From: JAFDBW01 sp963825575
Lineage (GTDB): Bacteria > Desulfobacterota > Desulfuromonadia > Desulfuromonadales > BM103
Reading direction: 5' to 3'
DNA length: 64,000 nt
Assembly (NCBI GenBank): GCA_963825575.1
Contig: CAWGUB010000021.1
Span: forward strand, 119,417-183,416
Under the pieces are notes generated by a model. The model did no database searches, had not been told where the DNA came from, and was given only the letters and a program-made list of their open reading frames with translations. Position 1 is the stretch's first letter. The number at the start of each line of letters is the position of its first letter. Made by a program: the position numbers and the translations under genes. This document shows, piece by piece, positions 1-8,051 of this stretch.

Positions 1-624
1 CAGTGGCAGCGTCATCCCTGTGGCAATTTTCAGGCTGCGATCAAGAACCAGGGGGACAGGTAATTCAAGAAAACTCCAGGCGATGCCCAGGAACGAGGCA
101 AGGATCAAAGGGTTCAGGGCGATCTGACGTAACCAGAAATTGGCACCCCGCTGTTGACCGTCGCCTCGATGCGGCCAGAGCAGGGCAAAAATGGCGTAAA
201 GGTTCAGAAACGGGACAATAAAACCCATCAGTATGCCAGCCCGGGTCAGGCCGGTCTCTCCGTACGCGTTCAGAGTGATGGCCAGCCCGATGTAGGCGAT
301 GTTGCCACGAAAGGAGCCTTGGCTGAAAACGCCTCGTGCGTTGTCAGGGTAATTTCTGAATGCTGCATAGGCGTATGAAGCAAAAAATGTGATTGTCACG
401 GCGGCGATCGATCCAATGACCAGGCGACCATTGAAATTGGCAAAGAAATCTGCCGTGCCGATTTTGTAAAAGAGCAACAGGGGCAGGCAGACGTAATAGA
501 CCAGCCGGTTGGTTTGTTTGAGAAAAACTGTGTCGATCAATCTCAGCCGGCGCAACAGCCAACCGAGTGCAATGACTGAAAAAACCGGGAGGACAATATT
601 GACAATTTCGGTAAAAAGGTTCAT
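1..624 (-). CDS. AEC-family (auxin efflux carrier-like) permease, N-terminal part
   Basis: Reading the minus strand from an ATG at 624-622 gives an open frame of 208 codons that runs off the left edge of the window, so only the N-terminal part is present. The protein begins MNLFTEIVNIVLPVFSVIAL and shows repeated hydrophobic segments separated by short charged loops. It contains GSFRGNIAYIGLAI, an N-terminal-half pattern I associate with the AEC / malate-type permease family (PF03547 type). Such proteins are inner-membrane carriers of about 300 residues for organic acids; the substrate here cannot be told. It is divergent from the rest of the window and has no clear partner gene. Family call is fairly sure, function is not. 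Confidence 0.72.
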   Translation of the reverse strand, partial: MNLFTEIVNIVLPVFSVIALGWLLRRLRLIDTVFLKQTNRLVYYVCLPLLLFYKIGTADFFANFNGRLVIGSIAAVTITFFASYAYAAFRNYPDNARGVFSQGSFRGNIAYIGLAITLNAYGETGLTRAGILMGFIVPFLNLYAIFALLWPHRGDGQQRGANFWLRQIALNPLILASFLGIAWSFLELPVPLVLDRSLKIATGMTLPL

Positions 625-1081
625 CGATGCCCTTTATGCTTAATGCCTGCCAGAATACAAAATTCAGTCCGTAGAATACAGCACAAAAGAGACGGGATCT
701 GAGGAATATCATATTCTGATACTGGAAAGATGACAGAAGGATTGCCGTCAGTATACCTCCAGTCAGTACACTCGACCCTATACAACAGCATATAGCTGTA
801 TAACAAACTCAGGCAAATCTATAATGTTTAGTAGAATAGTCTTTATTGACTGTGTAATTTTCCACTAAAATACAGGTTAATTGTTGTGCTGAGTTTATTG
901 TAATTTATAAAATATTTAACATTACAGTATGTTGTGAATCTCTAAAATGATTGGCATGTATCGTGAAATGTATTAGTGCAAATGGTCTGACGGTTTACCG
1001 ATAAATGAAAGGGTGCTTAACCCTAGGCTCTTTAATGAATCTTAAAGAGTTCAACACGTAACAAAGGAATGGAGGCTAGTC
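625..1081. other. AT-rich spacer with hairpins, no gene seen
   Basis: I see no convincing coding frame in this 457-nt divergent spacer; short frames on both strands lack coding character. It is strongly AT-rich from about 780 to 1000. Close to the downstream gene it holds a perfect inverted repeat CTCTTTAA (1028-1035) / TTAAAGAG (1042-1049) and a short AGGG/CCCT hairpin (1010-1024). An 18-nt stretch at 875-892 recurs exactly at 22345-22362 upstream of pilR. These features suggest a structured 5' leader or regulator sites for the small secreted protein at 1082, but no known riboswitch class is recognised. Confidence 0.5.
875..892 (+). repeat. 18-nt exact direct repeat, copy 1
   Basis: GGTTAATTGTTGTGCTGA at 875-892 occurs again at 22345-22362 in the same orientation. 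It lies in the AT-rich spacer about 190 nt before the small secreted protein gene. An exact 18-mer is unlikely by chance in a window this size, though AT-rich spacers raise the odds. A shared regulator site is one reading; no known motif is recognised. Confidence 0.5.
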
Positions 1082-1393
1082 ATATTTAAAAAGGAATTGA
1101 TTATCACCACACTGGTTGTTTTCTTCTCTTTCGGTCTTGTTGGAGCGGTCTTTGCCGAAACTAATGTTACATCGTTAGAAGGAAGGGACGGGGTCAGCTT
1201 TGATGCTCAGCTGTCACCGTCCGAGTTGTCTGCACAAAACGCGGCAATGAACTATGAATACGATCAAGGCACACTGGTTCGCGGCGGGACTGAAGCTGAC
1301 TGGGAGTACCGTCTTGATACTTCACCCTCTGCACCAAGAAGTGCGGTTGCTGATAAGGATAAGATGAATAAACCTGTCTGCAGCAATTGCTGA
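1082..1393 (+). CDS. Small secreted protein with C-terminal CxxC, unknown function
   Basis: I do not recognise this protein. The frame encodes an N-terminal signal peptide (hydrophobic stretch ending in VGAVFA, likely cleaved before ETN), then a polar, acidic region with no clear domain, ending in PVCSNC. Two start choices exist. The TTG at 1097 has a Shine-Dalgarno only about 2 nt away, which is too close. The in-frame ATA at 1082 sits 7 nt after a perfect GGAGG (1070-1074 region) and would add IFKKEL, giving a normal basic signal-peptide N-region. I list the ATA start, a rare codon for initiation. The terminal CxxC could carry a disulfide or bind haem or metal, but no CxxCH is present. It is monocistronic with its own terminator, so it is probably a stand-alone exported protein of about 100 residues. 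Confidence 0.6.
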   Translation: MFKKELIITTLVVFFSFGLVGAVFAETNVTSLEGRDGVSFDAQLSPSELSAQNAAMNYEYDQGTLVRGGTEADWEYRLDTSPSAPRSAVADKDKMNKPVCSNC

Positions 1394-1445
1394 CTCTGGC
1401 ACAAACTCACCAAATAAAATAAATGTGGGCCGTAAGGAATCAACC

Positions 1446-1479
1446 GTCCCGGCTCCCTCAATCTGAAGGGGGTCGGGAC
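1446..1479 (+). terminator. Rho-independent-like terminator
   Basis: A stem of about 13 pairs, GTCCCGGCTCCCT against AGGGGGTCGGGAC with one mismatch and one G-T pair, closes an 8-nt loop and is followed by CTTTGTT. The T-tract is short, so termination efficiency is uncertain, but it sits where the small secreted gene should end. Confidence 0.6.
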
Positions 1480-1604
1480 CTTTGTTACGTAACAGTCATG
1501 ACAGAGCAGAGCAATGGGCAGGACAGTCTGGCAGCTGTCGAAATCGATTTATCATCATCATTTCGTGCATTCACTATATCAGGACTTTCATTTTAACCCT
1601 GTTG

Positions 1605-1630
1605 TATAATATTCTACATGTGTAGATATT
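1605..1630 (+). promoter_or_regulatory. -10 element with overlapping palindrome
   Basis: A perfect TATAAT (1605-1610) lies about 60 nt before the kinase start. It is overlapped by a near-perfect dyad, AATA-T-TCTACA / TGTAGA-TATT (1608-1630). No good -35 is visible at the right distance, so the promoter may need an activator, or the dyad may be an operator. The bound factor is unknown. Confidence 0.42.
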
Positions 1631-1671
1631 ATTGATATTCGTCAGGAATTGTTTCTGTTCACCACGAGGAT

Positions 1672-2799
1672 ATGATGCCGGATACCCGGAGAACATATTA
1701 TCTGCGTCTGGCAATTATTGCCGGGCTGTTATTGATGATCACTGCCCTGCATTACCTGACCACGACTCAGGAGGTTGGTGCTCACGATGTCTACCGTCGG
1801 CTCTATTACGTGCCGATTGTTTTTGGCGGGCTATGGTTTGCCCTGCGCGGCGGAATCCTCACCTCGCTCCTGGCGTCTCTTCTTTATATGCCTCATGTTC
1901 TGTTCCATTGGCAACACCAGCCGTCGATCGCCCTTGAGCAGTACCTGGAAATTGTCATGTACAATGTCATAGGCGGTCTTACCGGCTTTCTCGCCCAACG
2001 CGAACAGCAGCAGCGGATACGTTACAAGAAGGCAGCGGAAACTCTCGAAGACAGTTATCAGAAGCTCAGGGAACAGGCTGACCAGATCATTGAGATTGAA
2101 GAACAGCTGCGTCGCGCAGACCGGCTCTCGGCTCTCGGCGAGCTCTCTGCAGGGATGGCCCATGAAATCCGTAACCCGCTGGGCTCCATTAAAGGGACCG
2201 CGGAAATCCTGCGTGACGGTGTTGCACCGGACGATCCGAAACAGGAGTTTGCAGAAATCCTGATCAAGGAGGTCGATCGCCTCAACCGGGTCCTCGAGGA
2301 TTTCCTGCATTTCGCCCGGCCGGAGCCGGTTGAACAAGGCTGCTTCGTTTTGCAGGGGGTCATTAGTGATCTGCTTGACCTGACCAGACAGCAGGCTGCC
2401 CGCAACAATATCGTCGTGGAGGTTGACCTTGGAGATGACATTGAAATTCCGGGCAACGGTGAACAGATCAAACAGGCATTGCTCAACCTTGTTCTAAACG
2501 CGCTCCAGGCCATGCCGAACGGGGGGGCGCTCAAGGTCTCTCTCCGCACAACGCCACATGAAGTTCAAGTTCTTGTCAAAGATAGCGGGCCGGGTATTGC
2601 ACCAGAGGACCGCGAGAGAATATTCAACCCGTTTGTGACAACCCGGAGCAGCGGGACCGGCCTTGGCCTTGCCATTACGCAACGTATCATCCAGGGGCAT
2701 GGCGGACGCATCATCCTCGACAGCAGCTCTGGTCAGGGGGCCTGCTTTACTGTTTGTCTGCCAAGACCACAGAAACAAATGGAGCCTGTATCGACATGA
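1672..2799 (+). CDS. Membrane sensor histidine kinase (NtrB/ZraS type)
   Basis: The 375-residue protein has about three hydrophobic segments in residues 10-110 and no large periplasmic domain, then a coiled coil (about 110-150). A HisKA domain follows with phospho-acceptor His164 in MAHEIRNPLGSIKG, then a HATPase domain with N-box (NLVLNAL), DSGPGI and GTGLGLAI. It should autophosphorylate and pass phosphate to the NtrC-type regulator whose ATG overlaps its stop codon (ATGA). The signal is unknown; the membrane-buried sensor resembles MASE/DUF4118-like layouts, suggesting a membrane or lipid-soluble cue. The ATG at 1672 follows a GAGGAT Shine-Dalgarno-like stretch. The next gene but one is an HtrA-type protease, so an envelope-stress role is possible but inferred. 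Confidence 0.88.
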   Translation: MMPDTRRTYYLRLAIIAGLLLMITALHYLTTTQEVGAHDVYRRLYYVPIVFGGLWFALRGGILTSLLASLLYMPHVLFHWQHQPSIALEQYLEIVMYNVIGGLTGFLAQREQQQRIRYKKAAETLEDSYQKLREQADQIIEIEEQLRRADRLSALGELSAGMAHEIRNPLGSIKGTAEILRDGVAPDDPKQEFAEILIKEVDRLNRVLEDFLHFARPEPVEQGCFVLQGVISDLLDLTRQQAARNNIVVEVDLGDDIEIPGNGEQIKQALLNLVLNALQAMPNGGALKVSLRTTPHEVQVLVKDSGPGIAPEDRERIFNPFVTTRSSGTGLGLAITQRIIQGHGGRIILDSSSGQGACFTVCLPRPQKQMEPVST

Positions 2800-4184
2800 G
2801 CAAAGCAGTGACTTCTACCCAGAATGGGAAATCCCTTCGCAAAGTCCTTTTGATCGATGATGATGATTCGTTGCGGCGTGTCACCGAATATTCATTGCAC
2901 TCTGCCGGTTTTCAGGTTCTCAGTGCAGCCGATGGCAAACAAGGTCTTGCCTCTTTCCGTATCGATTCGCCGCAGGTCGTGATTACCGACATCCAGATGC
3001 CTGGACTCTCGGGTTACGACGTTTTGCAGCAGATCAAGTCTGAGCGCCCTGAAACCATTGTCATTGTGATCACCGCCTACAGTTCGGTTGAAAAAGCTGT
3101 CGAGGCAATGAAGCAGGGGGCTTATGACTACCTGGCCAAACCGTTCAGTCGTGATGAGCTGGTCATCGTTGTCGAGAAAGCCTTCAATCTGCTCGGATTA
3201 CAGGAAGAAAATCAGCGCCTGCGCGATGAACTGGAACACCAGGTCGATTTCAGTCATATGATCGGCATTTCTGATTGCATGCAGAATGTCTTTGATATGG
3301 TCAGAAGGGTCGCCCCGACCGAGGCAAGCGTGCTAATCACCGGTGAGAGCGGTACCGGCAAGGAGCTGATCGCACGTGCGATTCACCAGGGGGGACCTCG
3401 TTGCAAAGCTCCTTTTGTCGCTATCAACTGCGCGGCAATCCCGGCCAATCTCCTGGAAAGCGAACTTTTCGGCCACGTCCGCGGTGCTTTTACCGGCGCC
3501 GTTCGCGACCATGCCGGAAAATTTGAGCAGGCTCATGGCGGGACCCTGTTCCTCGATGAAGTTGGCGAAATGCCTGTTGAGCTGCAACCCAAGCTGCTGC
3601 GCGTGCTTCAGGAGATGGAGGTCGAGCCTCTGGGAGGCAAGGTCCGCTCAGTGGACGTTCGTATCATCGCTGCGACCAATCAGGATGTCGAGAATGCAAT
3701 AGAGGATGGGCGGTTTCGCGAAGACCTCTTCTACAGGCTTTCAGTGATTCCGATTGAACTGCCACCGCTGCGCCAACGCACCGAGGATGTCCCGCTTCTG
3801 GTCAGACATTACCTCGAGCGATTCAGTCGTGGGACTCCCCTGAATATCAGTGATGAAGCATTGGCCTGCATGGTGGCTTATCCCTGGCCCGGAAATGTCA
3901 GGGAGCTGCAGAATGCCGTTGAAAGGCTGGTTGTCCTTAGTAATGGCGAGACGATTGAACACCATAATTTGCCGGCCAAATTATGCTCGCAGACATCCAT
4001 ATCGAGGAGCCGGGTTGTTGAGTTGCCGCCGGAGGGATACTCCCTGGAGGAGATTGAAAAAGAAGCTGTTCTCCAGTCTCTGGAACGCAATGAATGGAAT
4101 CAGACCAGGGCCGCAGCTTTTTTGCAGGTGCCGCGGCACACATTGATCTACCGGATGGAGAAGTATGGTATTAAAAAGGCATGA
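2796..4184 (+). CDS. Sigma-54-dependent response regulator (NtrC family)
   Basis: From the ATG at 2796, which overlaps the kinase stop, the product is 462 residues with the full NtrC layout. The receiver domain has the acidic cluster near residue 21, Asp65 in DIQMPG and Lys in AKPF near 116. The AAA+ domain has Walker A GESGTGKE (183-190) and the sigma-54 contact loop GAFTGA (230-235). A Fis-type helix-turn-helix (WNQTRAAAFLQVPRHTLIYR) ends the protein. It should activate sigma-54 promoters when phosphorylated by the preceding kinase. An earlier in-frame ATG at 2754 would put 14 extra residues inside the kinase gene and is less likely. Targets are not evident; the adjacent protease gene overlaps its end and may simply be co-transcribed. 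Confidence 0.9.
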   Translation: MSKAVTSTQNGKSLRKVLLIDDDDSLRRVTEYSLHSAGFQVLSAADGKQGLASFRIDSPQVVITDIQMPGLSGYDVLQQIKSERPETIVIVITAYSSVEKAVEAMKQGAYDYLAKPFSRDELVIVVEKAFNLLGLQEENQRLRDELEHQVDFSHMIGISDCMQNVFDMVRRVAPTEASVLITGESGTGKELIARAIHQGGPRCKAPFVAINCAAIPANLLESELFGHVRGAFTGAVRDHAGKFEQAHGGTLFLDEVGEMPVELQPKLLRVLQEMEVEPLGGKVRSVDVRIIAATNQDVENAIEDGRFREDLFYRLSVIPIELPPLRQRTEDVPLLVRHYLERFSRGTPLNISDEALACMVAYPWPGNVRELQNAVERLVVLSNGETIEHHNLPAKLCSQTSISRSRVVELPPEGYSLEEIEKEAVLQSLERNEWNQTRAAAFLQVPRHTLIYRMEKYGIKKA

Positions 4185-5521
4185 GGTGCGTGCCACGTGG
4201 CGCGTGGCACGAGAAAAATGCAAAATCATTTTTTTGGCAATTCTTCTGTTACTGATTGCTTTGTCTTCAACTGCCTACGAGAGGCGGTCGGCAGTGGTGG
4301 AAACAGTTGCCAAGGCCGGACCGGCAGTGGTCAATATCCGGACGGAGCAGGTCATTCAGCGTCGGACCACCCCTTTCTTCGGTTTCGGCGATTCCTTCTT
4401 CAACGAGTTTTTCAATCAGTTTGCCCAAACGCGCAGCTATCGGACTCAGGCGCTCGGTTCAGGGGCGATCATCGACAGCCGTGGTTTTCTGGTCACCAAT
4501 GCACATGTCGTGGAGAAGGCGTCAAAGATATATGTGGCGTTGCCGGGGAGAACGCAAGGAACGTGAGGCGACGCTGGTCGGAGTCGATCACTCGACCGAT
4601 CTGGCTGTTATCAGGGTTGTTACCGGAGAGCCTTTACCCAGCCTCGATTTTGCTGCCGACGATGATCTCATACTGGGTGAGACAGTGATTGCGATCGGCA
4701 ACCCACTTGGCCTGGAAAACTCTGTCACGACCGGTGTGATTAGTGCCCCGAAGCGCAGGTTGCCGGACGGTCAGGGGGGTGTCTCGGTGTTTATCCAAAC
4801 CGATGCCCTGATCAACCCGGGCAATTCGGGAGGGCCGCTGCTGGATATCAATGGCCGGCTGATCGGAATCAACACGGCAATTGCACAGCAGGCCCAGGGG
4901 ATCGGTTTCGCCATCCCCATCAAGGTTGTCCGCCGTATTGTTGAAGATCTGATTACCCACGGGCGGATCAGGCCGGTTTACTCAGGAATCCTGCCCGGAG
5001 AGATCAGCCGAACCATGGTTCGTTCGCGGGGTTCCGGCGGAGCCCTGATCACAGAGATTGATCCGGGTTCACCCGCGGAACACGCAGGTCTACAGGTTGC
5101 CGATGTCATTCTCGAGGTCGATGGCATCCAGACTGATTCCGCTTCGGAGTACCTGTCGCTGCTGAGAACCTACCCGCCAGCGGCAAAAGTCAAACTGGTT
5201 ATACTGCGCGGTGAAGATGAGCTTGAAGTCGTTATCAAGCTCGCCGAACTGCCTGACGATTATACCTTCAGCTATTTTGCGCGGCGGTTCGGTATCGTGG
5301 TCGAGGAGGACTCGCTAGGGGTGCTGGTCTCCGAAGTTTTGAGAGATTCCCCGGCGGCACGCATCGAGATGAGACCGGGCGACAGGCTTGTCGAAATTGA
5401 GGGACAACCTGTGGGAAATCTCCAGGAGTTCGAATCCCTGGTTCAAGCAACCCTGGGCCGTGTACCGCTGAGGTTTGCCATCTATCGCGGCAACCGTGGC
5501 TACATTGTTGAACTGCCCTGA
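4165..5521 (+). CDS. HtrA/DegP-type serine protease, frameshifted
   Basis: Two frames together encode one HtrA-type periplasmic protease/chaperone. The first frame (4165-4566) has a membrane or signal segment (residues 20-37) and catalytic His114 in TNAHVVEKA. The second frame, used from about 4550 to 5521, supplies catalytic Asp (STDLAV), Ser in NPGNSGGPL and two PDZ-like domains (GGALITEIDPGSPAEHAGL; LGVLVSEVLRDSPAARIEM). The switch is a +1 shift at GGGG (4545-4548). Removing one G joins ALPG to ERKEREATLVG, which fits the family. As given, the product would stop at residue 133 and lack Asp and Ser. The annotated N-terminus overlaps the regulator gene by 20 nt and is partly encoded by heptamer repeats (4190-4210), so the true start may lie downstream. 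Confidence 0.85.
4190..4210. repeat. Three heptamer repeats (GTGSCRC family)
   Basis: GTGCCAC, GTGGCGC and GTGGCAC lie head to tail at the junction of the regulator and protease genes. On the other strand they are the same heptamer family as the four perfect GCGCCAC units at 19234-19261. Here they are translated as part of the protease N-terminus (RATWRVARE). Confidence 0.6.
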
Positions 5522-5536
5522 TGACCGGATCAGATC

Positions 5537-5983
5537 ATGAAACTTTTTGTTGATATGGACGATGCGAGACAGCCGGATGCTGTCCAGTTCGAACTCGAGG
5601 AATGGATCGACTGTTCTCCGTTCGAGAAGCTGCTCGGCCTGAAGATCGAAAGTGCTGCCCACGGAGAAGCCCTGCTTTCTCTACCGTTCAAGGTAAAGCT
5701 GGCCAACGGTGGCGGGGTCATGCACGGTGGTGCTATGACCTCCCTGGCTGATACGGCCGTCGCTATGGCGATCAAAAGCCTGCTGCCGAGCGGGACGACT
5801 TTCGCGACAACCGGGTTAACCATGGAATTCCTCGCCCCGGTTGTCTCCGGAGTTGTCTATGCCTATGCCCGGGTGAAAAGCACCGGAGCACGGAGCTTCG
5901 AAGGTACCTGTGAATTGCAAAGCGAGGACCACCAGCTATACGCTCGTTTCACTTCGGTATTCAAGGTCGCGCGACAGCAGTAG
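5537..5983 (+). CDS. PaaI-type hotdog-fold thioesterase
   Basis: The 148-residue protein carries the hotdog-domain signature GGGVMHGGAMTSLADTAVAMA near its middle, followed by beta strands (TTGLTMEFLAPV) typical of the PaaI / YbgC-like 4HBT family. Members hydrolyse acyl- or aryl-CoA thioesters in the cytoplasm. The N-terminal 30 residues are acidic and variable. It starts 15 nt after the protease stop and probably shares its transcript. No CoA-pathway gene is adjacent, so the substrate is unknown. Confidence 0.8.
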   Translation: MKLFVDMDDARQPDAVQFELEEWIDCSPFEKLLGLKIESAAHGEALLSLPFKVKLANGGGVMHGGAMTSLADTAVAMAIKSLLPSGTTFATTGLTMEFLAPVVSGVVYAYARVKSTGARSFEGTCELQSEDHQLYARFTSVFKVARQQ

Positions 5984-6026
5984 CCGGGTTTTTTAATCCT
6001 CAGACAGAATGGGGTGTCCAGACTGG

Positions 6027-6055
6027 TTGACATTTTCTCCGCCGTGGGTTTACAT
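6027..6055 (+). promoter_or_regulatory. Possible sigma-70 promoter for the tlpA-like/ccdA pair
   Basis: A perfect TTGACA (6027-6032) is followed after 17 nt by TTACAT, a weak -10 with only half of the consensus bases. The spacing and the position about 75 nt before the thioredoxin gene support it; the -10 does not. Confidence 0.35.
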
Positions 6056-6128
6056 GAAAACAAGTATCCAGTTTCTGCTATGTAAGACAATTAAAGATAG
6101 AAACAAAATGTTCTCGAAGGGTTGATTT

Positions 6129-6665
6129 ATGCGCCGTCTGATATTGGTCGTTTTGATTTTACTCCTGGCCTGTGGCGCGCTTTATTTTTATACGTCGAAC
6201 AGTTCAGAACGGACTTATCATCCGGTCGTGGCGGTTGCCATCGGAGGTCTTGCCCCGGATTTCCAGCTTGAGGATAATAACGGCAACCTGGTCTCTCTCT
6301 CTGCCCTGCGCGGCAAGGTCGTCATTGTGAATTTCTGGGCAACCTGGTGCCCTCCATGCAGGGCGGAAATGCCCTCTATGGAAAAGCTCAATGGTGTGAT
6401 GGCCGGAGAAGATTTTGTCCTGCTGGCGATCAATATCGAAGCAAATGGCCGATCTACAGTTGCCGAATTTCTGAAAAAGACCCCGCATACTTTCCCGATC
6501 CTCTATGATGAGCAGGGCGTTGTGCAGCAACTGTACGGGGTGTACAACTTTCCCGAGTCCTTCGTCATCACCAAGGATGGTCTGATAGACGACAAGGTGA
6601 TTGGCGCCATCGATTGGGCCCATCCTGAAACCATCGCTTACTTCAAGGGATTGACGAAGGGCTAG
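6129..6665 (+). CDS. TlpA/ResA-like membrane-anchored thioredoxin
   Basis: The 178-residue protein has an N-terminal hydrophobic anchor (residues 4-22, including LLLAC, a possible but poor lipobox) and a thioredoxin fold of the TlpA/ResA type. It begins at APDFQLEDNNG and has active site WATWCPPCRAEM. A late conserved cis-Pro region (YNFPESFVITKDG) is present. Such proteins face the periplasm and reduce disulfides, often in apocytochrome c or other extracytoplasmic proteins. The next gene encodes CcdA, which would supply electrons across the membrane, so the two form a natural pair. In a cytochrome-rich lineage a role in cytochrome c maturation is plausible but inferred. Confidence 0.87.
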   Translation: MRRLILVVLILLLACGALYFYTSNSSERTYHPVVAVAIGGLAPDFQLEDNNGNLVSLSALRGKVVIVNFWATWCPPCRAEMPSMEKLNGVMAGEDFVLLAINIEANGRSTVAEFLKKTPHTFPILYDEQGVVQQLYGVYNFPESFVITKDGLIDDKVIGAIDWAHPETIAYFKGLTKG

Positions 6666-6669
6666 CCTC

Positions 6670-7416
6670 TTGCAACAAGCTGCGAATATAACCTACTGGA
6701 TCGCCTTCACGGCCGGGATTCTTTCCTTTGTATCGCCGTGCGTCCTGCCCCTTATCCCCTCTTATCTGACCTATATAACCGGGCTGTCCTTCAAGCAGCT
6801 GGACGAGGAGCACCCGACCGCCAAGGTCCGCATGACCGTTCTGCTGCACTCGATCTGTTTTATTATCGGTTTTTCTGTCGTCTTTGTTTTGCTCGGGGCG
6901 ATTGCCGGAATTGCTTCCAGCAAATTCCAGAGCCACCTGCGAGAAGGCCTGGAATGGGTGGAGAAAATTGGTGGATTGCTGATCTTCCTGTTTGGCGTGC
7001 ATATGACCGGGCTTTTTCACTTCGGTGTCCTGCTCGGTGAGAAGAGGGTGCAGCTGCACGAGAAGCCGAGTGGCTATTTCGGCACATTCATCGTTGGGCT
7101 CGCTTTTGCCGCCGGTTGGACACCCTGTATCGGTCCGATCCTCGCGTCGATTCTGATGATCGCCGCAACGTCGGGGCAGATCGGTGAGGGCATTGGCTTG
7201 CTTTCGGCCTACTCTATTGGCCTGGGTGTCCCTTTCCTGATTTCCGGCCTGCTGTTCCACCAGTTCCTGGTTGCTTTCAACCGGTTCCGCAAATATATCC
7301 GGCTGGTTGAAATAGGTACCGGCGTGATGCTGATGGCCGTCGGCATCATGCTCATGTTCAACCTGATGGGCCAGCTTACCATGTATCTTTACCAGTACCT
7401 CCCCCTGCAGGGTTAG
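6670..7416 (+). CDS. ccdA: CcdA/DsbD-type thiol-disulfide transmembrane protein
   Basis: The 248-residue protein is almost entirely transmembrane (about six segments). It has the paired cysteines of the family, one in FVSPCVLPLIPSYL near residue 22 and one in AAGWTPCIGPILASI in the second half. It carries electrons from cytoplasmic thioredoxin to periplasmic thiol proteins; the TlpA-like protein just upstream is the likely acceptor. The start is a TTG at 6670 with GAAGG 8 nt upstream and only 4 nt after the previous stop, so the pair is one operon. Downstream a GC-rich palindrome (TGACAGGGCCCTGTCA, near 7436-7452) without a T-tract may slow transcription. Confidence 0.9.
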   Translation: MQQAANITYWIAFTAGILSFVSPCVLPLIPSYLTYITGLSFKQLDEEHPTAKVRMTVLLHSICFIIGFSVVFVLLGAIAGIASSKFQSHLREGLEWVEKIGGLLIFLFGVHMTGLFHFGVLLGEKRVQLHEKPSGYFGTFIVGLAFAAGWTPCIGPILASILMIAATSGQIGEGIGLLSAYSIGLGVPFLISGLLFHQFLVAFNRFRKYIRLVEIGTGVMLMAVGIMLMFNLMGQLTMYLYQYLPLQG

Positions 7417-7496
7417 ACCTGTCAAGCATGGGGCATGACAGGGCCCTGTCACCCCTCATCATTCGGCTCAATGATACATCCCTTTTTGCAAATTCC

Positions 7497-7543
7497 TTGA
7501 CATCCGTAGTACAGCTAAATTAAATTGAAATCCGTTTTCAATT
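7497..7543 (+). promoter_or_regulatory. Sigma-70 promoter with Fur-box-like palindrome
   Basis: TTGACA (7497-7502) and TTAAAT (7520-7525) are 17 nt apart. A perfect inverted repeat AATTGAAA-TCCGT-TTTCAATT (7523-7543) overlaps the -10. It has the size and AT-rich dyad form of Fur-family operators and ends 9 nt before the fur-like gene. This suggests autoregulation of the fur-feoB operon by iron. Confidence 0.7.
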
Positions 7544-7552
7544 GGATGCTCT

Positions 7553-7984
7553 ATGGGTAGCGCAAAGACAAAAGACAAATTCAGAGAATTCATGCTCAAC
7601 AAGGGCCTGAAGTCGACCCGCCAGCGGGAAGCCATTCTCGAGGAATTTCTGCATGCGGGCTCTCATCTCTCTACCGAAGAGCTTTACCTGCGCTTGCGCA
7701 GGAAAAATCCCCGGATCGGCTACGCCACCATTCACAGGACGTTGAAGCTGTTTGCTGAATGCGGTATCGCCGAGCAGCGTCATTTCGGAGATGGTCAGGC
7801 CCGTTATGAAGCCAGCGACCTGGGTGAGCACCATGACCACCTGATCTGCGTGACCTGCGGCAAGATAGTTGAATTCGAAGACCCGCGCATTGAACAGCTT
7901 CAGGAAGAAGTCGCCCGGCAACACGGTTTTTCCATTGAACGGCATCGGCTCGAGCTTTACGGCTGCTGCGAGTCCTGTCGTTAA
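7553..7984 (+). CDS. fur: Fur-family metalloregulator
   Basis: The 143-residue protein has the Fur winged-helix N-terminal domain (GLKSTRQREAILEEFLHAGSH). Its dimerisation domain holds the metal-site motif EHHDHLICVTCGKIVEFEDP, with one CxxC split (CVTC) and a second at the C-terminus (CCESC), together a likely structural zinc site. Length is typical for Fur. The dyad overlapping its own promoter and the downstream feoB gene argue for an iron-responsive Fur rather than Zur or PerR, but specificity is not provable from sequence. It is separated from feoB by 67 nt with no terminator, so the genes are probably co-transcribed. Confidence 0.88.
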   Translation: MGSAKTKDKFREFMLNKGLKSTRQREAILEEFLHAGSHLSTEELYLRLRRKNPRIGYATIHRTLKLFAECGIAEQRHFGDGQARYEASDLGEHHDHLICVTCGKIVEFEDPRIEQLQEEVARQHGFSIERHRLELYGCCESCR

Positions 7985-8051
7985 TCAATTTTTCACAAAT
8001 CAATTTTAACCCTCAGCCCCTATAACAAGCAGGAAGGCAGTACGTATAGTT

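Noticed and set aside
3..378. Plus-strand open frames of 72 and 74 codons at the left edge
   Set aside because: They lie antisense to the AEC-type permease, whose minus-strand frame has clear membrane-protein character.
940..1080. Possible cyclic-di-GMP or other riboswitch before the small secreted gene
   Set aside because: Hairpins are present, but I could not place the conserved core of any known class.
4256..4550. Start of the 421-codon frame beginning at 4256 as a real N-terminus
   Set aside because: Its first 95 residues are Arg/Ser-rich and without family likeness; the first frame at 4165 encodes the proper protease N-terminus with the catalytic His.
4545..4566. Programmed +1 frameshift in the htrA-like gene
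   Set aside because: The join that restores family sequence is at the G-run upstream, not at the TGA stop, and similar shifts affect six unrelated genes, so a programmed event is less likely than an indel.
7428..7456. GC-rich palindrome after ccdA as a terminator
   Set aside because: The TGACAGGGCCCTGTCA dyad has no T-tract; it may pause transcription, but I do not call it a terminator.
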